The notes beneath the pieces were generated by a model. The model had not been told where the DNA came from, made no database searches, and saw nothing but the letters and a program-made list of their open reading frames with translations. Source: Trichoplax adhaerens (taxonomy: Eukaryota > Placozoa > Uniplacotomia > Trichoplacea > Trichoplacidae). From it: DNA of 64,000 bases. This document shows, one piece after another, positions 54,001 to 64,000 of this stretch (its first letter is position 1; the number at the start of each line of letters is the position of its first letter). Where the stretch lies: NCBI RefSeq assembly GCF_000150275.1, contig NW_002060943.1, positions 3,864,008 to 3,928,007 on the forward strand. The letters run 5' to 3'. The translations under genes and the position numbers were made by a program.

Positions 54001-57000
54001 TTCTCTCTTTAGCAATAGCGATCGACCTAACGGTAAAGTTAATCTATTTGGAGAATGATCCCGCCATAATAAATCACAGTTGAAAACTTTTTCTTCCTCG
54101 TTATCACATGTGTGTTTCATATGTTGGCATGTTTTATTGTAATGAAGTCTATCCAAGTACTACATTAAAACATGATCAGCTTATTAACTGATTAATCTAT
54201 ATTAAGCTGTTGAAATATTGTCACAATTATTATCCTTAAAGAATTCCTTCTTACAGGTATGACGAAGTTGTTCACTATAGATATATCACAAGTACTTTAA
54301 TTAACTAAAATGACTGTTTTCGCGTCTTACACAGAATAGCATTTCAATCAATTTAAATAGGTATCATTCTTATTACGATAAGATTAGTTTAAGTGCGAAA
54401 AATAATAAAATCTTAGGCAATCTTAATTCATCTTTATTATGTTGCTATATTCTAGTGAGGGAATGATTATCATTTTTCCGATGGAGGATTGCTGTTTTAA
54501 TTATTTTTCAAAGTTTTTTATACACTTTTTGTTTATATGAACCACTTATAACATACTAAGTGTATATTTTAAAGATTAGTTATATAACTAGATAAAAAGT
54601 TATTAATGGAAATAAAAATATAACTAAACATCTGTTAATACAGATACATTTCACGTTAATCTTTTAGCACTTTATCTCAACTAAATTATTAAAAGCATCT
54701 TTAACTAGACACATTTTTTTAGGGAAACTTATAAAATTCGATTTCTATACCCTGTCTATTTGGTTATATCATTAATCATGGAATAGATTTGATGATTAAG
54801 TACCTAATTAGATTAATTAGAGTTCTCGTTACGTATTGTTCTCGGCTCTTAATTACATTTTAACAAAGCATTTCATATCTTATCATGATTTACAGCGGGG
54901 ATAATCATTAATCTTGATCATTCATCTCAGTCCGATTATTTGAAAATGTGTTCTTTGCTTGCCAATTCGATGACTTTATCTCGGACCATTTGCTTATAAT
55001 CGATTACTCTAATTACTATTGTCGTCTTATTTGATCTTAATTGATCACACACTACTTGTACTCTTCATGTTATGATCGAATAATGGAAAAATGTCAATAA
55101 GCAATATAACCTTATTGACATTATTTAAATATTATTGCATCTCTTTTGTCATCATTGTTGTTGTTTATCCCATAGCTAAAGTACATGCGATCAATGTTAT
55201 TTGTTGCTGGCAAAAAAGTAGATTAACTTGTAGATTTGCGATTAACCTTGAACTCTTCCGTTAACGATTAGAATCTATAGCGTGGCTAAGGGGCGTTTAG
55301 TCCGCCTTAAGTAATTCTAGTCTCCAATGTATTCATGTTCCAAAACTTTCCTAGCTACAGGATAAATGACTTAAACGAGAAATCTTCCGGAAATAATTAT
55401 TTCTCCATGATTTATTAAAACCATTATAATCCATAGGTAACATCGATAATTCATACGACAGAATCGCCTCTATTCTATATTAATGTTCCTTATTGTGTTA
55501 AAATAATATACAGTATGGGTAAAGGGCTGATAGATTGGTTCTCAACAATATAAATTTATATTTAACCTATAAATTCCACACTTTGTCGATTGTTGACTGA
55601 TGTCAAGATAAAAGGTCTCAGTACCAAAGGAAATAGAACTGGGTAACAGAGTGGATCATTTGTTAATTGTGAATGTCAAGTAGGAATAAATAGCGTTTTT
55701 AAAAATATAGTCGATTCTGAAAGGAAATACTAAGTTGATGAATCCTTTACAAGCTTGGCGAGTTTACTGTAAACACGTGGTTATACTTTAGTTGAATTCT
55801 TGCAATTTATGTAACTTCTAAATGTAATTAATTAGTCACTATGTTTGTATAAGCGCACAAAACTACCAGTCGGTAAATTATGCTACAAATTCAAGATTCC
55901 AGCGGACTTGAAAAAATGTTACAAAATTAATCTCAAATCAGCGACTATAATGAAGCAATTTATGTCCTCTGAATAAATAGTATTGGCACAGTTTGAATCT
56001 AGCATATCTATTAAGCTAGTAAAGTACTATCGACTGATGGCTATTATAAGCATATGATTAATGAACTAATTTTTTAATACAATAAACAGTTAAATATCAT
56101 CAGGATAGATTTGTTAACGTTAGTAATTCAATTGCTTTTGCTAATTTGTTCGATGTAATCTGCAGACCATCCGTCAGAAATTTCCAAATCTTACTACCAG
56201 AAGACTTGGAACGCGTGGAAAATCGAAGTAAGTTATGAAATATTTTATATTCCGTTTATTTAAATTGATTTCCTTATAAACGACTTTATATCGTGTAATC
56301 GAATGACAATAGCTCATAATAGCTTTCTGATGCATTAAACAAATCGTATACAAATTATGAAACCCTGAGTCATGATGTTATAGACCACCATTGTAAATAC
56401 GTTGTATTGATCGTTATACAGTTGATAGCTTATCGTTAAGGTTATAGATTATAAAACTAATTCTTTTCCAGTAATGGCAGTTGAATAAGTTACATACCTA
56501 ATTTATAAGAGAGCTCAAAGGTCAGATCGTGTTCTGATCATGACCGCCTCGTGTTATATGCGTGTTCTAAAATATTTTAAAATAGAACATAAAGTGATAT
56601 AAATTTAGTTCTAAGAATATACAAATAGATGCTGGTATAAAGGCGATTTACTTTTTACAATAAAGAAAGTTCGTTATGTTATCGTTTACGCATAAAAGAG
56701 GAACTCTATATCGTTTCTGCCGTGAAACTTCAGGAAAAGTTCATAGTTGTCACGGGGAATTAGTCTTGATATCTAGTTCGAGATAGAAGGTATCTTCGTC
56801 ATGAGAAGAATACGAGTATAGATGCATATATTAGTAACACCCTGCAGATGAATTTTAGTCTACCAAAGCTAAGGTGCCGTGAAATAATTTCAGTTACTAA
56901 TCGTTTCATCCTTTATTTATATCCTATGTACTTAAAACCGAATTGGATAGATATCATTATTATGGAATTGGAATCAAAGAATCCTCACCATATTATAATG

Positions 57001-60000
57001 GCTTGCACTCTTTTTCCGGTTTGACAAGGTAAATATGATAAAATTTATAGTTCTAAAAACATCTCAGAAGAAATTTTATACGTGTGGGCGAAAGAGCAAG
57101 TATACATCTGCTTATCTATTTATTTATGATACCAAGAATTTTTATTTCGGCTAAAATTGAATTAAAATTTTTGTTGAATAATACTGCAATTGCAAAAGTT
57201 TAGATTTCTTATTTCGTTATTTTTCTATGCAGATTTTCTGGAGGAAGAACAGCTGATCAAGTAGGTTATATAACATAATGTTAATAATTTAGTTAATTAA
57301 AGACTTTATCTACAATGATCGCATTAGTAAGGGAAAAATAGATCCCAAGGTAGCTGTTAATATTGTACCATATCTTATTTTTAAAAATTCTATTCCAATA
57401 CTATTTACTTGTAATTTAAATGTCAAATACAAGTATTAATAAGGCTCTTATTATTTTTTTATCTCAAAAATACTTATTAAAACTGGGAATGCAATTATTC
57501 CTTTAGTTTATACTACCACAATTAACAGAAGTTAGTCTTAAATTCTATCGTTCATTGGCTTTCATAGTTGCAATTGTCGATAGATTTAATTTGAATCTAA
57601 ACGTAAATCGTCAAGTAGCGAAAGTTTTCAGTTATAATGACAGAGCTTCTACTTTATTATATAGTGTATAATTCCAAAATTTTTATAATATTCTAAATTC
57701 GTAGGGCCAGTATCTTAGCGAAAATACTGGTACTTTGCTTCCCCCGTTTCCTAGCGCTAAGCGGTTAGTTTTTCCGTCAAACATTCCTACAGCCAAAGTA
57801 AGAATAAAGAAGAATAAAAACAATCACAACTAATGTACAACTCCTTTATCAAATATAATCTTTTAACATGTTAATCTTTTACTAATTGATTTATCAAGTA
57901 GTAAAATCTATCGTACGATAGAGCATAATAGCGATAAATATTTATTTACCTTATTGATACTGCCCACAATTTCAGGTGGATACATTCTTTATAATGTATA
58001 AAACGCATTGTCAATGCGTATTAAATGCGGTTATCAATGCAAACTTCGATCAGGTAAGTTATTGATTTGTCAAGATGATTTGAAAAGCGCCTACTGCTCG
58101 AATAGATATCAATCAGAAATAAATGTTTAATTTTCCTTAACTTTCTTTATTTGCAATTTTGCAGATTGATACATTTTTATGCCATTTTTGGCAAGGCATT
58201 CCAACACACTTGATATCGTTGATGAAAGAACCCGCCGTTATTGACATAGTTTGCTATTACGATCATACGTTATACAAGGTGAAAGTTTGAAGCTTTTTAA
58301 GATATTTGGAACGCCATCAGCCCTATGTGTTTCGCTATGGGCTAGATGTCAATTAAACCAGATCGTTAAGAATATTAAAATTTAATATTCATTTTTATTT
58401 ATCTCATAATTAGGTTTTAAACGACATTATGATCCCTAAAGCGATGCAAGCAGCGTCTGGACAGTATGTAGAATAATTACAAAATATTCGCACAATCTTC
58501 AGTGCGGATATTATTTCATTATGAGAATAAGGATAGATGCTAGCAGTCTAAATTTCACTAGTTTTTCTGCATTTAGCTTTAAGTATCTTTATACCAAAAT
58601 GAAAGAAATTTCCTTTTTGCAGTAGAATGTAATAATAACTAAGTATGTTTCCATGCCAGTATTCTATCTGAAATACGGACCATGGTGAAACGATTTGAAT
58701 CTTGGGTGGTCACAGCCCTGAAAAATCTACCTGAAACTTTGTTGAAACGAAAATTAATAGGTAAAGTTATAAATATAAATTCAATATTAACAATATCTTA
58801 TGAGCCTCGCTTAATTCCAATCTACTTTCCTCACAATATAAGTATAACTAACTATCATATTTAAAACTTGAAAGTTTTGTTGCTTGTACAGTGAATTAGT
58901 CGCTAATTTCCATGACATTGCGGAATTGAAGTCAATATTTGAGTTTACGCATATCTAACATTTTCTCTATGTTGCAAAATGACGGATAAAACTGTCATTG
59001 TAGTTAGCAAATATTCCCTGCATAAGCAATCAGCATGCTGATAACTTGCTCTTAAATAGTATACCGTACCGAACACATGGTAGTGAAAAAGTTATAAAAT
59101 TAAATGTTCGTTTTTATAAACAATCTACTAATTTATTATTTCTATTGTAGTTGCCACTCACTTTATTCATAGCTTACGACGACAAACCTCCTTTATATTT
59201 TTGATGCTGGTAAGACAGTTTCTATTATAAGCCTAACGTGGACAATCGTAATTTGATTTAGAAACAATACGCGCTACTGTTATATAAATATTCGTACGCA
59301 AATAAAATATGAACGGCTAATAAATAAAATTTTAAATAAAAATTATTTGAATTATTATTAGGAATGGCAAAGACTTTACGAAAAGCCAGAATTACAAACT
59401 AAAATTGTCCATTGTGTCAAGGGCATCAAAGTAAAAACTAATGATATCGAACATGAATCGACTAATCAGGATACTACTATAATTTATGAAGGTAACTCAA
59501 CCATTGTATACCCGTGCACTTCTAGGATAATTTAGAACAAGGGTTCGATTTTATTTCATTTGGAGAATGAATGACTTAAAACTAATTTGAAGGATTTATT
59601 TAGATATCTTACTCAATGAAATATTCGTAATATTATCTTTCTTCTTACATTAGTGATATCAACTTGGAAAAAGCTGATGGCCAATAAATCATCAATAAAT
59701 GGTTACATCGAATGGCTAGATGATCTTGTCAAGCACGAAGTTGCTAAGGTAAGAAGATCACGATAATTACAAATCTATTACTAAACCGTATAATGGTACT
59801 ATCAAAGAATGTCGGATATAGTGCTAACTATCAACATATAATATCTTCTCTTGTATATTGCAACAAAACAAGAATGGACTAATGCGATTAGACGAATATC
59901 AACCCTACGCTTGCCATTTCTTGGCTTTATGGTCGAAAGCAACTCAATTTGTTAGTACGCGAATGAAGGGCTGCGAACCAAGTGTATGCGGTAATGCAAA

Positions 60001-61873
60001 AAATTTAATAAAGCAATCTATGTAATCTCATAATAAATTATTATAGGATATTAGTAGGATAGCATGGAAATTATTTTAGCTGCAAGTATTGCTAATTAAA
60101 ATATAAGTCCTTATATTTATTCCATATTCCAATACATTAGATGCCATTCATACTTTGAAAATGATGTTAAATGAATATCTGTGCCTTGCAATGGAATCGA
60201 AATATTATCGAAATCTAGATTCGGATATGCAGGAAAGCTTAAACAAATATTATATGAAAGATGGTAAGTTGCTAATATTAATCTATCAAGAATAAAACGG
60301 CATAAATTCAGATAATGTTTCAATATGGTATACTGCATGGATAATTCTTATTACTTGTGCTGTTGCAGTTTTAGTTAATATATGATTTTATGAATGGATG
60401 TAGTTTCGTTTTCTATAGCTCAATAGCTCTGAGCAATGTTAACATTATTTCCACCGGTAAATCGATTATGATTTTGTCTACTCTTACAAGTAGAGACTTT
60501 TTATGTAGTGTTAATGTTGAGGATCTTATCATGGACTACTAAATACTTCGATGTATTTAGTAGTCTATGGTCTTACAGTATTCTTGCATGATATTTTGTC
60601 TGACATCACTAATTCTATACTTGGAAAATGTTACAGTATTTCATGTACTAAAATAGGCTAATGTAATCGCTCGGATATAATTATTCCGTTACTAAACATC
60701 ATTACAAACAATGTTTCATTTCTTCCATACTTGAAAAAGTTATAGTATTTCTATACGTCGTTATATATTACTGCAAAAAATACTGCAATCATGTGTATCA
60801 ATTAATAATATGCAAACTCACCTATAATTTTACCTTAATTTCGGTCAATTAATAATCTTTCATTATTGGGATGTATTGGTTCACTTTTAAGCCTTAAATA
60901 TATATATTTACACGCCTTAGTTTATCACAACTAACCTAAGTTCTGATATATTTTGTTCATCCAAAATCAAGACCAACTATATGAAATTCCTAGCATTGCA
61001 TCCGACGATCCATTTTTAGATCCTTCATCTGAAACTGGTACTAGTGAATCTGATATCGATGAAGAGCAATCTCATTTAGATTATACCCACGGCAATCGAT
61101 CTATGGATGACTGTTACTCAATTTCATCATCACCAGTATCAGTATCTTGCATAACTGATGATACTGAGCACACACCCGATTGTTCTTCTGCATCAACAAG
61201 TGGCAATGTTTCTCCGCAACTACTTACCAGCTACACGGAAAAGTCGAATACCGCTAATATGGAATTATCCTATCGGCAAAATTTGGACAGTATTCCAGAT
61301 TTAGATAGTTACTTGGTAGTATCGATCAATAGTTCCAATCCAACCCAAACCGATCCAACGTTAGCATGGCAAAATACAGCGTTAAAACGATCTCAGCTCC
61401 AAGATTTCGATAAATATCGTCGTCCTTTTTATCATCACTGTCATAACAGTAGTACTATGCACGTTGATGGAATGCTAACATCATCGTCTCGGGTTAATCG
61501 GAATAAAGAATTGTCGCTAACATCTACACAACAGCAATCTTTAACCGATAAAAATAGGCATAAATTAGCTTATAAAGATTCTAATTATCAAGTCAAAATC
61601 TCAACTACAGAATGTCAACCCATCTCTTATTTTGATCAAGTCTTCAGTAGTAGCAGTATTGGTGATACAAGTGATTCATTAGCGATATCAGATGATGATA
61701 TTTCCAACGAAATTGATAAATCATCTATAGATACTCTATTGTATCCTAATAGTATTGAAAATGATGATATTATTAATTCCGCTTACGATCCTTATTTAAC
61801 ATATGGACAGCTACAAAATAGCAGCAGCCTTATGACGAATCAAGAAGAAATCGTCGACCTTACAAGCTGGTAG
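51056..61873 (+). CDS. RFX: RFX-family winged-helix transcription factor (RFX4/6 type)
   Basis: RFX factors bind X-box DNA as dimers in the nucleus and control cilia and cell-type genes. Exons: 52521-52656, 52857-52980, 56166-56227, 56951-57028, 57233-57260, 57705-57797, 57976-58053, 58165-58278, 58414-58463, 58660-58760, 59151-59209, 59362-59491, 59654-59748, 59873-59990, 60141-60263, 60972-61873. A tentative first exon 51056-51191 is Lys/Arg-rich, starts with ATG and ends in phase 1 with donor GTATGA, which fits the next exon; total 808 aa. The DNA-binding domain runs from '[20 protein letters not shown]' through ATFGK, '[18 protein letters not shown]' to '[18 protein letters not shown]'. 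Then come '[13 protein letters not shown]', the dimerisation region with [18 protein letters not shown] and '[15 protein letters not shown]', 'HSLRRQTSF', '[10 protein letters not shown]' and [11 protein letters not shown]. 'YYGIGIKES' and 'TGTLLP' point to RFX4/6 rather than RFX1-3 or 5/7. The last exon is a Ser/Asp/Glu-rich tail without a family match. The weakest borders are exon 1 and the acceptor at 60970-60971. Confidence 0.9.
51482..51500 (-). repeat. Interstitial telomere-type repeat (TTAGGG)3
   Basis: The + strand reads ccctaaccctaaccctaac, three copies of the animal telomere hexamer read on the minus strand, surrounded by AT-rich DNA. It lies in the tentative first RFX intron or just upstream of that gene. 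Confidence 0.85.
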
Positions 61874-64000
61874 ACAAATAGTCATCTTTAGCAAATTGAA
61901 AAATTGTAACTTGCAAATTGACAAATTTTTATTTTTTTCTACTTGTCTATAATCGGCCAAATCTTTGCTCATCATATCAAAAATTTATTGTAAAAACAAA
62001 GAAAAGTATGAACTTCAAACTGAAAAGCTTTCAGTTAGTTACCAATAAGCTTGACTTGACGTTTTAGCCTACGAGCTGCTGCTAAACCATTTAAATACAT
62101 GATAGCAGAATATAAATTCATGTTATTGTATGATAATGCAACCACGTTTGAAAACTACATGTGAAAAATTGTACTATGCTGATTTTCTTGAATTTTGGAA
62201 CCTTTCCTAAATTAACAAAAGAAGACTCAAGTATTTTCTGTATTTTAATATATAACTGTATTTTATTATATGAAAATGTCTTATCCATGTTTTACGCAGA
62301 TTTCAATGAAACAAATTACATACGATCTTACTATTTTTCTATCTGCAATAAGGATTTAATATTATGATTGTTGATTGATTCATCTTATTTACAGTAATGG
62401 GGGCCTTAATGTTTAAATTCGTGGTATTTGTGTTTTAGAACTCTACTATTTTTAGAGCAACCAGATTAACGTGTTTACCCTGCCATCGGATTGCTAAGTT
62501 GTTTTAACGATATAACAATTCAGTGATTTAGCGGTAAAGAAATGAGTGTTTTACGCAGCATAAAGCCTACCAATATATTAGCTGCCATGATGACCCTCAT
62601 AATATTAGATCGTAACATTAGTCCGAAGTATTAGCATGTTTTTTTCTATGAGACATGCCATTTAGACCGTGATTCTTCTATTAAGCTGAATCTAGTAAGC
62701 GGAAATGATTTTGATTGGAAATTTGGATATTATCATGAAGTAATTTCCAGATGTCAGTTCTATGATTTACAATAAAGTCAATATGAAAAATTTCATCTTA
62801 AATAGGAACTAGTAATTAGGATAATGGTTTATATAGCATCTACTGTATTACCTGGATGCACGAAAAATTGAAATTGATAAAAATTGTTGAGCGATTATCA
62901 AAGATTCTACTAGGCAGCAACTGACATAAAGATAATAAATATAAAATATCAAATTCTAAAGCCTAAGGGTAAATATTGCTATTAATGTATTTTGTAAATA
63001 CTAAATTTTAATTTCTTAAGTTCCTTTATAGCCAAGATGCGAACAAATGCAAAAATGAAATTAAATATCATTGCTTACTATTAGTTCATTTCAATGTTAT
63101 ACGCGTAGATTTTAAGTAAAATTCATAGCGGAGCTCGAAGTAATGAAGTAAATCAGGAGATTAGCATATTATTAAAACGGAATATGCTTTATACGAGACT
63201 TATACGAGTACTAATGTAATTAGCTAACTGCACGATTTATACGTGTAAAGGTGCCCATAGCAAAGTACACATAGTGTTATGTAATAGAACATAGTAAAAT
63301 TCACTAGTTCTTTCTAAGAACTAGGCATACAATACAACGCATAAGAATACTTACACATTCTACGATTAAATTTGAGACGCCATCTGTCTAGTATTATGAT
63401 AACATTATGCTTAGCGATTAACTGAAATTCTCTAAAAGTTGCATGTGTGATCAGGATTTCAACATATAAAAGTAATGGATTAACATGCAATTTTCTCAAT
63501 TACCAGTTATCGATCACATCTGTCCAACTATCTTATATGGCAATATCTATTTATCTTCTAAACCGATTTGCCCAACTATTTAATTTTTAATTTGAATTGC
63601 AAAAGTACCGTATTTCTGTTAAGGTATAGAATACAAAATTTCAGTTCAAGCTTTCTAAATGATGCATGCTACAGCGTACAGGATGTAGATCAAACTTCTA
63701 CATATATTAATATCTATTTGAATATCCACACCGCCTGTTAATCTCACAATTCAGTTTGTCCCCATAAAGTTTGATTTTTTAGTGTTAATTTGGAAATAAT
63801 CCTATCATGAGGTGATATGTAAAACATTCAGTTTGAGCTTTTGAATCCTCCAATCTACAAAATATGTATAATGATTCATTGTCCGTACACATTAATAGCT
63901 TTTCATTCTTTCATGCAAAACCGTTCATGATCGTAACCTTGCGGAATCAGCTATTTTATTATAAAAATTTGCTCCTTATATATCAAAGGCAACTACACTA
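61874..64000. other. AT-rich region after RFX
   Basis: Contains the presumed RFX 3' UTR and about 2 kb without recognisable coding content on either strand. Short frames at 62161-62367 (+) and 63314-63499 (-) show no family marks. Nothing else was seen. Confidence 0.55.

Overview
The window looks like nuclear DNA of an early-branching animal, most probably a placozoan (Trichoplax or a close relative). This is inferred from the AT-rich composition, short introns with GT..AG borders, single-exon class A GPCRs, and clear animal orthologues (Dicer, RFX4/6-type factor, OCIAD1, ZFAND2, IDH1, BET1/GS15 SNARE). No search was run, so species and gene symbols rest on recognition of protein motifs.

Layout. 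1-24 kb is gene-poor and holds three intronless rhodopsin-type receptors, all on the + strand (2406-3434, 14959-16020, 23055-24068). Long AT-rich spacers separate them and contain several old local duplications, one short segment shared between two spacers, and a GT-skewed element resembling an LTR or other transposon remnant near 10.2-11.2 kb. 24-45 kb is gene-dense: an 8-exon Dicer (+), a 5-exon ZFAND2-type AN1 zinc-finger gene (-), an intronless OCIAD1 gene (+), a complete 13-exon cytosolic/peroxisomal-type NADP isocitrate dehydrogenase (-), and a 4-exon BET1/GS15-type SNARE (+). ZFAND2/OCIAD1 and IDH1/SNARE are head-to-head pairs, and both shared upstream regions carry a self-complementary (TACAG)n repeat family. 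45-51 kb is a spacer with a short interstitial telomere-like array near its right end. 51-62 kb is a many-exon RFX transcription factor of the RFX4/6 type (+). The last 2 kb shows no gene.

Most genes here are multi-exon. I rebuilt exon borders by joining GT..AG introns so that phase is kept and the family sequence continues. The IDH1 model gives 413 aa with phase kept at every junction, the ZFAND2 model 146 aa, the SNARE 125 aa, the Dicer 1356 aa and the RFX 808 aa (its first exon is tentative).

The most interesting observation is the Dicer. Its helicase and RNase IIIb active-site motifs are intact, but all four RNase IIIa catalytic acidic positions are replaced, and no C-terminal dsRNA-binding domain is visible. 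That predicts an enzyme cutting one strand. Also notable are a heat-shock-element match upstream of the ZFAND2 gene, a PTS1 (SKL) end on IDH1, and a His at the SNARE zero layer.
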